Of a DNA stretch of 42,038 nucleotides, positions 20,860 through 31,499 are shown piece after piece. The notes beneath the pieces were generated by a model. The model made no database searches and was not told the origin of the DNA. It worked only from the letters and a program-made list of their open reading frames with translations. The translations under genes and the position numbers were made by a program. The stretch is from positions 1 to 42,038 of the forward strand of contig ML769850.1 in assembly GCA_009733575.1 (NCBI GenBank), written 5' to 3'. Origin of the DNA: Gymnopus androsaceus JB14. Its lineage: Eukaryota > Basidiomycota > Agaricomycetes > Agaricales > Omphalotaceae. Numbering within the stretch: the first letter of the stretch is position 1; each line of letters begins with the position of its first letter.

Positions 20860-21205
20860 AGGTAGAGTACGAGTACTTCGTATATGCTCCGCTCCAGTCC
20901 ATATCTCACTTTATTATTTGCAGACTACACACCACTACACAATAAACTGGAACAGAACTCTGATATAATGACCCTCCGATGTTACTTTGTGCATTTGATT
21001 CTGAACTGAGTCAGTGAGGTTTCATTTGATAGCGTCCACGGCATCCACTGTGCATATGCATACAGTTAGTACAGCCAGTGGCTCATCTGACCTCTACAGT
21101 ACCTCTCTATCTGCTTTGAAGCTCTACTCACTACAGCTTGGTGTAAACTTCACTGTACAGTGAATGAGTTATCCAAAGCTATTCATTCGAGTCAGCGTGT
21201 GTGTT
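20860..21205. other. intergenic, nothing recognised
   Basis: No supported gene. The short imperfect inverted words ACTGTACAGT and TACAGT occur between 21060 and 21160. Confidence 0.4.
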
Positions 21206-21239
21206 CCGCGCGAAAGCTGGGTTTGACTCCCAGCAAGGA
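21206..21239 (+). pseudogene. 3' half of tRNA-Asp, relic
   Basis: CCGCGCGAAAGCTGGG followed by a T loop and CCCAGC matches the anticodon-stem/T-arm half of the tRNA-Asp gene at 415-500, with one T-loop change (TTCGA to TTTGA) and a damaged acceptor strand. The 5' half is not recognisable. The sequence beyond it (ATTCGTG, then a T-rich run and GTG) resembles what follows the relic at 23054. Confidence 0.75.
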
Positions 21240-21828
21240 CATTCGTGCGAAGCATTTTACCTTTTTTTTGTGTCGCATGCGTGTTTTTCCCCTACCAGAT
21301 GCTACGGTGAGGGTTTGTGATCCACCATTCATGTACAATCGGAGGTTCTCTTTGACATTAAACTTCAGACCCGCTAACATGCTTCTGCTCTCAACTCCCA
21401 TTACCACAACGAACAAAAACAGGCAAGTCTCAGAGTTTTTACGGAGATACCTATAAATATCTTTGACTCATTTCCAGCTGGTTTTTCAAAGCGTTAGAAG
21501 CGCTGGCAGTTTGCAACTCTGCCGGCATCTTTTCTGCTGTTTGGTCTGTTCTCTGCAAGTGTGCAACCTCGAGGTCCTCAACTCTCTGACACGCGAAAGA
21601 GTATGTATTTCTGTGTCTCGGGAAGAGGCTATGCGGATTAAGGAACAAACTGGGTCTCCCACAGTGCGCACTGAAGCAGCCTTTATCGCGCCTTTAGATC
21701 GCTGGTCTATTTTCAATGGTCATTCATCAAACTTCCCTGGGCTGTGGTCAAGCTGTTGAAGCCTCGCCATTTATAAAGCTGTTTTTCATGCCGTCGTCCC
21801 TCCATCCCCTACGGCCCACCTCACCTAG
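21240..21828. other. no supported gene
   Basis: Plus- and minus-strand frames of up to about 98 codons overlap here, none with recognisable domains or a consistent splice structure. The last part may be 5' UTR of the broken gene that starts at 21829. Confidence 0.35.
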
Positions 21829-22727
21829 ATGCACTCAACTGCGGCCAGTGATATCTATGCAAGGTTACTGCTACCTCACTCTCATGGTTACCCTTTCTGG
21901 ATTCCAGAGCCCAACGAGGCCTTACCAGCAGAATATATAAATGCCGGTATTAATGTTGGGGATCTTGGGTTGGTCAGGCAAGACATTTCTTGTTCAACAT
22001 CTTTCTGAAGGCGGACGACAAGATCAACAATTGGCTTGAAAAAGGCCTCCCAGATGGATATGAACCACTTCCGAAGGACAATCAACAGTTTTATCGCAAT
22101 TCTAATCAGTTTAGCCCAGGTGCTCTGGGTACCTTGGGCAATAGGAAGATCAAGCTAGATGTTCAAGCCTCAGTGCAGATGCCACTGTAAGTATCAATAA
22201 CTATTCTCCGAGGTAACATCTGATTACATTTCAGTGGTGCTTCTGCCGGAGGAGAAATCAACTTCGAACTGACTCGGTCAGAGGGGGCATTGCTAATGCT
22301 TCCCAGAGGCGCAGAAAGAGTTGATTACCAGAATCATTCTGCAGTTCGAGACTACGCTTTTCGCAATGCAAGACAATGGTACGAGTATGTGAATGGACTG
22401 TTTGGGTCGCGAGGCTCAGATCGGCTCTTTATATCTTGTCACTGGCCACGACAAAACATCCGCTTGGGAGGTGGCTGCGTGGTCGAGTGCATCGCAGAAT
22501 CAGACAGTTTCAATCAATTTTACCCCAGGCGCTTTTGGTGATGGAGAGCTCCGCTTCTTATAGCCAAAACATTTTCAGTGCATTAGAGGGCATTTATGAC
22601 CCATTGGGACATCAACAATGCAATAACAGGATTATCTTTTACAGCACTCAACTCCTGTATGTTCCTTGCAGAAAATGAATATCTGGCAACATATAGAGGT
22701 TATTTGCAAAGGTTAATGCCAGCTTAA
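21829..22727 (+). pseudogene. broken agaric-type accessory protein, unknown function
   Basis: Conserved-looking pieces follow one another in different frames: a start MHSTAASDIYARLLLP and GYPFWIPEPNEALPAEYI; then FNIFLKADDKINNWLEKG; after a 48-nt intron (22187-22234) LGASAGGEINFEL, GALLMLPRGAER and ARQWYEYVNG; then, shifted, LYLVTGHDKTSAWEVAAWSS and INFTPGAFGDGEL; and finally a frame ending at TAA 22725-22727. Shifts fall near 21988, 22413 and 22550. I recall this pattern (a GA-rich SSA.EGA.L.LP block and LVTG.DKT.SW) from an abundant agaric family of unknown function. No enzymatic motif is visible. Single-base assembly errors are an alternative, but at least three would be needed. Confidence 0.7.
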
Positions 22728-23053
22728 ATGTGAAATATAGGTTATACAAAGAAGATATATGTGTTCTGTGTATCATGGAAGGCCAAAATCCAAGGTGTAA
22801 ATGCTTTTATACTTTAAATTGAGTTCAAAACATGTGTAATCATGGGGAAAAAAAACTTTATATAGGCAAAAGAGTGGGGGGGCTCTAAAGAAGCTAATGG
22901 CCCAAAAACAAGGTCATGTCTGGCCTTATCGGACTGAACACCCCCTGCGGTATCCTCTGTGCTATGAAGCTCTGTTGCGCATATCAGTACTACAGTTTGA
23001 CTTAAGCTTTAGCTTCAGTTATGATAAGTAGTGAATGATTTAAGCCATTACAA
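22728..23053. other. intergenic, nothing recognised
   Basis: A/T-rich, with no gene seen. It contains a TATAGGTTATTTG/AATATAGGTTATAC partial repeat and a GGGGAAAAAAAAC run. Confidence 0.35.
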
Positions 23054-23153
23054 TTCTCTGCTAGTATATCGGTTAGTACTCGCGCTTGTCATGATATGGA
23101 AGTCGCATATTATTGCCCACGGGAAAGCTGGGTTCGACTCCCGAACAAGGAAG
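23054..23153 (+). pseudogene. tRNA-Asp-derived relic, full length
   Basis: All landmarks of tRNA-Asp can be aligned: acceptor TTCTCTG against CAAGGAA (six of seven pairs, one of them a G-T wobble), TAGTATATCGGTTAGTAC (A box and D loop identical to the gene at 415-500), TTGTCAT with a GTC anticodon, and AAGCTGGGTTCGACTCCC (B box). The anticodon 3' stem is lost and an insert of about 30 bases separates the halves, so a functional cloverleaf is unlikely. It keeps both internal polymerase III promoter boxes, as tRNA-derived SINEs do. A TTTG-TTTTTTG run about 40 bases downstream could act as terminator. Confidence 0.75.
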
Positions 23154-24844
23154 TCTTCGTGTATTGATCAAGTAGCGGTGTTCACTTTGTTTTTTGTGGC
23201 CTACGGCCGAGATTCTTTTGTCATTTTATTCAGAGTTACTTATCAAAGGTACACTTGACGACAGCCTGTTTGTTTTACACCCGGCGGGGGTGTGTGCGTG
23301 TAAGATTTGCTGAAAATCTTCAACTCGGTTAGAGAGGAATGAAAGTGTCTTACTCCGCGTCCTCTAGGTACTGATAACAAGTCTATCTGCAACGCTCGCA
23401 GATAAATTCGGTGTGCAGGAAGCGTTGAGTGATGTTATTGAAAATGTCTTCCGAGATCCAAACGGGAAAAAAAACACATACGCGCCGATTTGCAGATGTA
23501 CCTCGCGTATATCTGGTTGGATTTAAGTTTGTTATTGATCCATCATCCTCGTGCCCCTAGAGAGTCCTTTCCCATACGCTGGAAAGAAAGAGGCAAAAAG
23601 GCGCCCTTCGTGCAAACTCTCCGCTCCTTCTCCAGGAACCGGTCGTACTTACTTCAGCAGCAGCCCCAGCTTTAATTTGGGCTTCATAGATTTCGAATCG
23701 TTTTCAAGGATTTACTTTGATACTGTACTTATGCCATTGATAAATGCAAGAACCAGCAGTTCTTGTTTTTACTTGGCCGAGCTCGTCTTGTTCCTCGATT
23801 CCACTCAACAAACTTAAGGGCGATCTTCAAGGGATCTTAGGAAAATGAGGCTCTAGGGCTAACGGGATCACTCGTCGTGATTAAGATCCTGACAGCTGGT
23901 GCAGAGTAGATTCTATACTTACTGTACTGGGATGGAGGGAAGTAACGGTCACGGTCACGGAGCCTCGGTTACGTTGCAAAAGTACCGTGATGTCAGGGCC
24001 AATTGTCAGTTGGTTAATAGTATCTAAACCGTGACAAAAAGAATCCGCAAAAAATTCGCTGAAATCGCATTAAAATTTATGAAAATTTCGACCGACAGTT
24101 ACCTCGTAACGAATGCCAAATCGAGATGGTCAAAGCTGTCTATCGCTTATCAAATGCGGCAAAAGCTCAGCCGTCCTTACTACTAAGTATCTAGTGAGCT
24201 TTTCGGAAACAAAGATTAAATCAGAATACCTAGACGAATGGAAACTCAAAAGAACTACAAAAGGCATAATTAATGCCTATAGCCTAGTGAGGGTCAAACT
24301 TGAAAATCCACTTAAACTTCTCTATATACATCGTTTCAAACGATTGTCATATATAGCGTCTGCCTATGGAAGACTACTTGAACTTCCAGCAAAGCTTCAA
24401 ATTTAAGAGTATGACACTATTGGATCAAGCTGCGCTACTATGTGGGCAGTGTTTACCAAACGCACATCGCGTCCCAAGCTTTGGGTTTCAACTCTATGAG
24501 CCTGGAGGTGGCACGTGTGTAAAATTAGGAGTAGGTCATCAGAGGTGGAAGACTCAGAGGCTCAGAAACGAGCTGGATCTCCTTCCATGAATCATCTTCT
24601 CCAGGCCAAGTCCCCCAATCTTTAGGTGTTGAACTGATACAAATTTCTAAGAAATAACTAAGAATAACAAAAAGGGCGGTCAGGACTCAGGGATGATAAG
24701 TAGTGTATAGCATGGACTAACCGGTAGGCCGTAGCTGAGCTTAAGCTATCGGAACCCATTGTCGTTATACCTGTAAGAAAAACAACCGGATCCTTGACTC
24801 CCTGGTCCCTGGAAACTCCTATCGAATCGACGCAAATAAATTTT
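23154..24844. other. long stretch without a supported gene
   Basis: Several open frames of 60-110 codons exist, for example 23551-23817 and 24113-24406, but I see no domain, no consistent splicing and no second copy to support them. A short peptide-like run (ATLADKFGVQEALSDVIENV) at about 23395-23455 may be a coding relic. Confidence 0.35.
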
Positions 24845-25560
24845 AGGAGTATGAGTCGGTGGAGAGCTCGCAGATCATCCAGAAGCGAACTGGAGAACGC
24901 ATGACCAGAGTTGGATATAGCACCTCGCTATATCCAGCTCCCGTCATGTATTCTGAAGCTCTCTTCCACGAATCGTTAGGCTGGTCGCACTCCATTCGTC
25001 AGTCCTGAGTCAACTTGAAGCTCGACTTCATAAGAACTAGCATGGAGAAAAAAAAGTGGGATCAGTACTCGAGGACGCTAAGCACAGAGTATGGAGTGCC
25101 TCGGTACTTCAAAGGGTGTTGCTATACTTATAAGAGACACAATCGGATTCTTCAAGAGGCTGGGAAGTATCGAATCAACGTCAATATCTTCCAGTTTTAT
25201 CAATTGCAACCTGTATTCAATCCATTCAATGTTCACGAGTCCTGTGAGGACCGATCTGTTTGTAGTCACTTCCCGCTAGTGTTGCCGAGACCTTCAAGTT
25301 ACAAGATGAGTTCTCGGCTATTGGGCTGTCAACTTAAGGTGCCAGGAGCGTCATAATTTGTCACAGTATCTATTTCCACTGCAGAGTCGGTTTGGAATAG
25401 ACCGTCTCAACTCATCGCTCGAGCTAGCTCAGGCCGCAGGGACACTACAAGTTTCAGTTGCTAACATAATGGAAACGCATCGCTGCGGCATTTTAGTTTG
25501 GTTCTGTGTTATGTAGATGCTAACGCCGCCCATCCGAGTAGGTAATTCTACGCTACATAC

Positions 25561-27660
25561 AGACTGTATTTCAGACCGGAGTTACCGAATGAGGCAAAGG
25601 CGCAGTTGAGGCGAGCTGTCTCCAAAAATAGAGCGAGTAGTATTCCAGAAAATAAGGGGATAAACCTGCAGCTTGCGGCGGTTGCGAAGAAAATTCTGGC
25701 TTCCCTCCTCTCATTGAGTAGGGATTAAATGGTAACCATTTTCCTGGTGTATTGAAGTCTCTGGCCTCTGCCCACTGCATTACCATTCAGAATCATTCCT
25801 TTTCCAATCCTCAAAATTATAATTTATGGGCACATTACAAAGATACTTATTATAGCCCCAAAGACGGAAAATGCTGGACAATTTGGAGAAAGAATGACTG
25901 ATACTCAAATTTTTCGGAGCAGTCGCCGGACTGGAATGACTTCCTGTGGTATACTATATCCCTATACGTACTGTTGAATATATTCTTATATTCTTACCTG
26001 CTGTAGCGCCCTTTGTGGCTCAGCATAAGGTAAGACCGAGGGAGATCTTCATTCACACGTCACTACTACGATCGATACTATTGAAAGTATGTATATCGTA
26101 ATAATTTCAATAGAAGGAGACTCGGTAAGCAAAAGGAAGACAAATCAACAGGATGTAGATGCCTGATATAGGTGTCAAAGCGTTCCTTATCAATAGCGAC
26201 AATGGATAAGCCGCGCGGTTTACATATTCATGCAAGCGCTTCAATAACATGGATATGGCATTGATGCTCACTGCGATGACCGGAATGCTATTCTGTTTAA
26301 GATTCTGAATACGGTGTATTGTGAAAATTGATTTTATGAACCTTTCGAACTTCGGAACACGGTGGGCAGTAAATATTTTTTTAGCTCAATCATTTGTAAG
26401 GACGGCAAGAGAATGGATCAATTGGAGCTTGATTTACCCTAGGACATACATATATACTTGAGGTGAGAACGACATGCACACATTCCCATTGGTACTTGGT
26501 GCTATTGAAGCGGTTCAGTCACTTAAAACCAACGACATGCAAGCCCTGGTGTATACCGATGTTATCGTATGGCCCGGAATTAACTGTGAAAGGCTCTGCA
26601 CAACTGGCCGCTCTCTCCGTGTAGGTGCTAGCACCGCTCATCCGCTACACTGTATTTCACACCGGAGTTACCGAATGAGGCAAACGCGCAGCAGAGGCTA
26701 GCTGTCTCCAATATTACATCAGCAAATGGAGGAAAGCCTGCCAGCTTGCGAGCTTAATTCTGGCTTCCTTCCGAATCCTCTAATTGAGTGGGGATTAAGC
26801 GGTAACCATTTTCCCGATGTATTGAAGTCCCTAGTCCACTGCGTTGCTATTCCGACTCATTCATTTTCCAATCCGCGGAATTATAATTTATGGGCATATT
26901 AAAAAGATAATTAGTATAGCCAAAGCTTAGAGGGCGAAGAAGGAATGACTGATACATACTTTATCTCAAGTTTTGACATTTATAATAAGTTTCCATGAGT
27001 CATTCGAGTCCGACGATTGCTTCGATGCTCTATTCCTATGCGTGCTGTCTAGGATTCCTGTCTGCTGCATCGCCCTTTCTGGCCCACAGTCATGGTCTAC
27101 ACGAAGCATTGTTGGCTGCATAAGGTAAGACCTAGGGAGATCTTTGGTCACACGTCATTACTACGATGAATGCTATTTAAACCATATTATAGTAAATAAT
27201 TCCAATACAAAGCGACTCGAGAAGGCAAGCAGACAAGTTGACAATTCCCCATCATCTACTGATACAGATACCTGATATAGGCGTCAAAGCGTTTCTTATC
27301 AATAGCGGCAATGGATAAAGTGAAAGCGGCGCGGTTTACATATCCATGTAAGCGCTTCGATGAAATGGATGTCAGATTGATGCTCAATACAATAACCGGA
27401 CTATTTAACATTCTGAATACTGTGCATTGTGCACATTGATCCCAGAACATGGTGTAAATATTTCCTAGCTCAATCATTTGTAAGGACGGCAAGAGAATGG
27501 AGCAATTGGAGCTTGATTTAAGCTCGGACATACATATGTACCTGAGGTGAGAACAATATGTACATATTCCCATTGGTACTTGGTGCTATTGAAGCGTTCC
27601 AGTCACTTGAAACCAACGACATGCAAGCCCTAGTGTATAACGTTAGATTTCGTGTGGCTC
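25561..27660. repeat. 1.1-kb internal direct duplication in copy A
   Basis: Unit 1 (about 25561-26600) and unit 2 (about 26640-27660) share landmarks in order: GTATTTCA.ACCGGAGTTACCGAATGAGGC, AATTATAATTTATGGGCA, CATAAGGTAAGAC, GCGCGGTTTACATAT, GCTCAATCATTTGTAAGGAC and CATGCAAGCCCT. Copy B has only one unit (about 33715-34890). The units are diverged and appear non-coding, apart from a decayed minus-strand frame described separately. Confidence 0.8.
27256..27573 (-). pseudogene. decayed repeated coding-like frame (copy A, unit 2)
   Basis: A minus-strand frame with SELKSSSNCSILLPSLQMIEL and, after a gap, FTLSIAAIDKKRFDAYIRYL. The same frame occurs at 34508-34822 and, badly broken, at about 26165-26480. 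The pattern (LPSLQ..E, then RL...TL.I..IDKKRFD) resembles the C-terminal part of agaric F-box/LRR-like proteins, so it is probably the remnant of an F-box gene end in opposite orientation to the other F-box pieces. Function is unlikely. Confidence 0.45.
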
Positions 27661-28087
27661 GGATCTAACTGTAATTTTAAAGGCTTCGCATAACTGGCCG
27701 CTCTCTCCGTTTGTTACGCTTCGGCAACGCTTCGGTCCAACTTCGGTCATAGATTTTAAAGTCCTTTCAGCTTTATCAGCGTTCTATCAGCAAGCCCGTA
27801 AACCCCCGTAGAAGGCCACCGTCTCCCCATTTGTAATGCCCTAGTTATCGATTGATAGATCCCCATGGTCTAGTTCCACCTAATACACTGTCAATACACT
27901 GTCAAACGAATTCAACTTTCTTGTGGTTCGGAATTTGCCTGCCAGACTAATCTGCTAGCCCGAAACTCTGTGCAAGTCCCCACTCTTCACGCTTGTTCTC
28001 CTTCGTTATAGGTTTCTATTCGAGCAGTGCATCTAATACACTCTTGAACGGTCAGACCGGTATCTTTTCACATTGCTTACGCCTGCA

Positions 28088-28371
28088 ATGTCCAAAAGAG
28101 GAAAGCCATACATTCTGAGGTACTTTAAAAGTCAGAACAAGACCGTACTCGTTCTTTACGCTGGCCGGTAAGCTCACCCCTTCTATCCTTTCAACGACCA
28201 TTTACTTACGCTGAATACATGTCTAGTCAAATCTCTCTTGAACCTCCAACCAACCTCTCGAACGTGGTCCCGGTGACTCTTTATTCTGTACATTTTCCTT
28301 CACCTCAATGTGAGTGGACTCCCATGGCGCCCTAGCCCTCAATATTAATACATTTCCTTCTTTCTGAAGAA
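28088..28371 (+). CDS. small spliced ORF, copy A (54 residues)
   Basis: I do not recognise it. Exons 28088-28167, 28227-28309 and 28370-28371 join to a 54-residue peptide starting MSKRGKPYILRYFKSQ and ending PSPQ. The second splice would itself create the stop codon TAA. Copy B (35340-35560) keeps the start, the first intron and the frame. By eye the coding differences are two synonymous changes, one Tyr/His change and a Gln-to-stop that shortens the end by one residue. It lies about 80 bp upstream of the secreted-protein gene and may be a short upstream ORF or leader of the same transcript, since a further GTGAGC...TTGTAG intron ends exactly at the next ATG (28452). Confidence 0.4.
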
Positions 28372-28451
28372 TTACAAACCTCCATCCACTTATTATCGGT
28401 GAGCCACGAAAGTATTCTATTTTGCCAATTTTTAACGCTTGCTCTTTGTAG

Positions 28452-29141
28452 ATGTTCCCTTCAAAATTGACGACCTTGTTCACCTTTATTCTGTGCGTTG
28501 GGAGTGCTCTGACGCATCCCGTCGTTCTGGAAGAGCGAGGTCAGTCATTCCATTCAAACCGCGAAACATACCTCACTCTAACATTATACATAGCCGCCAA
28601 GGCCGAACTAGTGCTTCGGGAAACCAACCCAAAGAGCGCAAAATGGCACTTTGCTCTCGTTGTTCGTGCTCCTGGTACAACTGGCAAGATGTTAGCGATC
28701 GAGCATACTGTCGACTATGAGGACAAGTGTCTTGCATTCGACGATACCAAAGAGCGCGAGGTCAATGCAGGCAATGTTGCAATTTCAGTTGAACTTATAG
28801 CCAAGGGTGGTGAATCGGATGACGAGGAGCTTGCTGTTGCTGTCGCCGAGATAGCTGAGGGGGTCTCCAGCGCGACTAAAGAACAAGTTAACTCGGGGAA
28901 TTTCCGGAACTGTTTCGATTTTGTTGCGGTCGCTGTTGGCAGGATACAAAAGAAGGGATACCTCTCAGCTGCGGATGCAAAGAAGTTTACCGACTACCAC
29001 GCTGCAAAAAGTGCCCTGGTGAAGCAGTGGACAGATCCAGTGACAATGAATGCTTGTGCTCGTGATGGTACCGGTTGTGAAGGAAAGTCTTCTAAGCCTG
29101 CGGCTAAGGAGGCCGCTGGAAAGAAACCTGGCAAGGACTAA
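28452..29141 (+). CDS. small secreted protein, copy A (effector-like)
   Basis: It has a classical signal peptide MFPSKLTTLFTFILCVGSALT followed by HPVVLEER. The unspliced frame is open for 229 codons, but a 54-nt GT-AG intron (28540-28593) is likely. Its removal gives LEERAAKAELVL and 211 residues. The mature part has SAKWHFALVVRAPG, an acidic middle, NCFDFVAVAVGRI, GYLSAADAKKF and a Lys/Pro-rich tail AAGKKPGKD. Four cysteines remain after signal cleavage. I know no function; secretion and rapid change are compatible with an effector or a host/competitor-interaction protein. Copy B at 35705 is identical in the first 143 codons (intron included) and differs at 15 later residues. An intron with acceptor TTGTAG ends at the ATG, implying a spliced 5' UTR. 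Confidence 0.75.
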   Translation: MFPSKLTTLFTFILCVGSALTHPVVLEERGQSFHSNRETYLTLTLYIAAKAELVLRETNPKSAKWHFALVVRAPGTTGKMLAIEHTVDYEDKCLAFDDTKEREVNAGNVAISVELIAKGGESDDEELAVAVAEIAEGVSSATKEQVNSGNFRNCFDFVAVAVGRIQKKGYLSAADAKKFTDYHAAKSALVKQWTDPVTMNACARDGTGCEGKSSKPAAKEAAGKKPGKD

Positions 29142-29854
29142 AGTTCAACGGGTATGTGCCAATATGCTTCGCTTTTAACTTTTCTCACAGTCCTTGTAGT
29201 TCCAGACCAATTTATTAATACGGTTTACATGGTGACCATCGGTGTGGACTTTGAAAGGGCTTGGCGGAGTTGAAGTACAGTATGGAAGGATGGTTCTTGA
29301 ATAAATATAATGCATATGTGACTTGCGGGAAAGTAGATGCTAGTGAATCGCAAATTAACAGAATCACCACATCGCCGGCCTATCTTGAATGCCCTTAAAA
29401 TATAGTTGGTGCCATCTAATTTGTATTCTGTTGGTAAGCGTTTTTCCTCCTTTCATGAATAGCAGGGGACTCGGACGGATGGGAGAGGGTCGAGTTCAGA
29501 GAAAATATTAGACTGGTCCGGCGACGGAAAAAATAGACTGCCAGTGTGAAACAGTATGAGCGTACCGCACTAAGCTCGCTGGAACATGAGTCTCCGAGTC
29601 TTGGCCGTGCCAGACCATCTGCTGCGTCGCGGGTTCTGTTGGATTTTGTGTCGAAGTCATCGAGCTCGGAAGCTCGCCGTAGATACCGGACCCCTATGTT
29701 TGTCGTATATAAGGCCCGTTGTTGGATGCGGATGCATCCGATTGTCCTTGCTTACCGCCACCAAGCAGGACAACCCGGAATTTACTTGTTGTTCTTCTTC
29801 TCCTCGAGTGACGCCGTATCGTCTATCACAACAGGTTCATTGTAATAATATTCG
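29142..29854. other. 3' flank of the secreted-protein gene, copy A
   Basis: No gene is supported. The flank is homologous to 36395-37650 of copy B, where an insertion of about 670 bp interrupts the alignment. Confidence 0.4.
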
Positions 29855-30395
29855 AAGATGATATCAAGAACTTGGTTAGGAATACTGTTTATAGGAGGCG
29901 TGAATGTTGAAAAGCGAGGTTGCACTTGAGATTCAGAATGAGAAAGATCAAATAAGCGCTGGTACGTGTAGGCGCCACATAACTCTTTGAGACATGCATC
30001 TCTCATTGCGCTGGGATCTTAACCAGTCTTCATTTGCTTCTATTCTCTACAGAAACCACATTCCTTCTGCATAAGATCTTGTCCATCTAAAAGCTCTTCT
30101 TACCGAACCCAAGCTCCAACTTGCCGAGCATTTGGAATCGGAAATAGCTCGTGTACAGAATCTGTTGGACAATCTCTCTCGAAAAAAGGAAGAAGTATGT
30201 CGATGCACATCACGCATTGATATATCTCTTCCTGCGGAAACTCTCTCTCGGAAATATTTGTTTAGTGCCTTCCGGGGAGAACGATACGTGGTCAGGTACC
30301 TAACGCAGGCGCTTCTACTTCTGAGTACGATTTCAGGAGATTGGAGACGAATCGCTATCTCTACTCCTGCGCTGGAGTATACCCATCGATGAGCT
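29855..30395 (+). pseudogene. 5' F-box fragment, copy A
   Basis: Contains the typical start of agaric F-box proteins in broken frames: a coiled-coil piece ESEIARVQNLLDNLSRKKEE, then YVDAHHALIYLF and, shifted, VVRYLTQALLLLSTISGDW and RRIAISTPAL. Homology to the F-box gene stops at about 30395, after CTGGAGTATACCCATCGATG, and sequence 3' of an OYE gene follows. Copy B (37660-38190) has the same truncation, so the break predates the segmental duplication. Confidence 0.75.
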
Positions 30396-30473
30396 TGGTT
30401 TTTTCAAGGTCGCTATGTCAATTCTAAAACATTAATGAATTGCTTGTCCCAGAGTCCGAGTCAAAGATCTACT

Positions 30474-30937
<464 letters not shown>

Positions 30938-30954
30938 ACGTGGTCTATGGCACC

Positions 30955-31499
30955 ATTTTTCACCAAATATTTCGACTTCAACTTTGATTTCAACTTCAGG
31001 TTTCAACTTTCAACTTGAAATCACATGTTTAACTCAAACTTTCAACTTTGGGACCAACTTCAACTTTTGACTTTCTCTATTTTAACTTGAACTTTAGGGC
31101 AATAGTAGTACTACTTGAGAACACAAGTGCTTCAATAATTATTCACAGTGTGTCAACTGCAGAATATATTCTATTCAACTAGTAACCTATCAAAAAAGGC
31201 ATGATACCAAATTTTGCCAAATATTTCAACTTCAACTTTGATTTCAACTTTGGGTTTCAACTTTTAACTTGAAATCACATATTTAACTTGAACTTTCAAC
31301 TTTGGGACCAACTTCAACTTTCAAATCTCTCTATTTTAAGTTGAACTTGTTGAGGCACAAGTACATCTTGTAGCTTGAAAGTTGAAATCCCTTGCCATGC
31401 ACTAGAAATAGTATACTTAGAAGTTGAAGTTGAACAAGTCAATGTCCACACATGAAATCAAAACGGATCAATTGAAAGTCGAAATATTTGGTGAAAAAT
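30955..31499. mobile_element. fold-back element 3
   Basis: A 545-bp element with perfect 24-bp terminal inverted repeats (30955-30978 and 31476-31499; core CACCAAATATTTCGACTT). The interior is made of short degenerate CAACTTTGA/TTCAACTTGAA words. It includes a direct duplication of about 140 bp (30957-31095 and 31208-31345). No coding capacity. It has the same architecture as elements 1 and 2 but a different TIR. It separates the OYE fragment from the F-box 3' piece. Confidence 0.75.

Noticed and set aside
21206..21239. Functional tRNA gene
   Set aside because: Only the 3' half is recognisable and the acceptor strand is damaged.
23390..23820. Possible DEAH-helicase-like or other enzyme fragment
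   Set aside because: A few protein-like words (ADKFGVQEALSD, KFVIDPSSSCP) are visible, but I could not align them to any family with confidence and there is no splice structure.
25015..25356. 113-codon ORF near the start of copy A
   Set aside because: The homologous stretch in copy B (33180-33520) has indels that destroy the frame, so it is probably non-coding.
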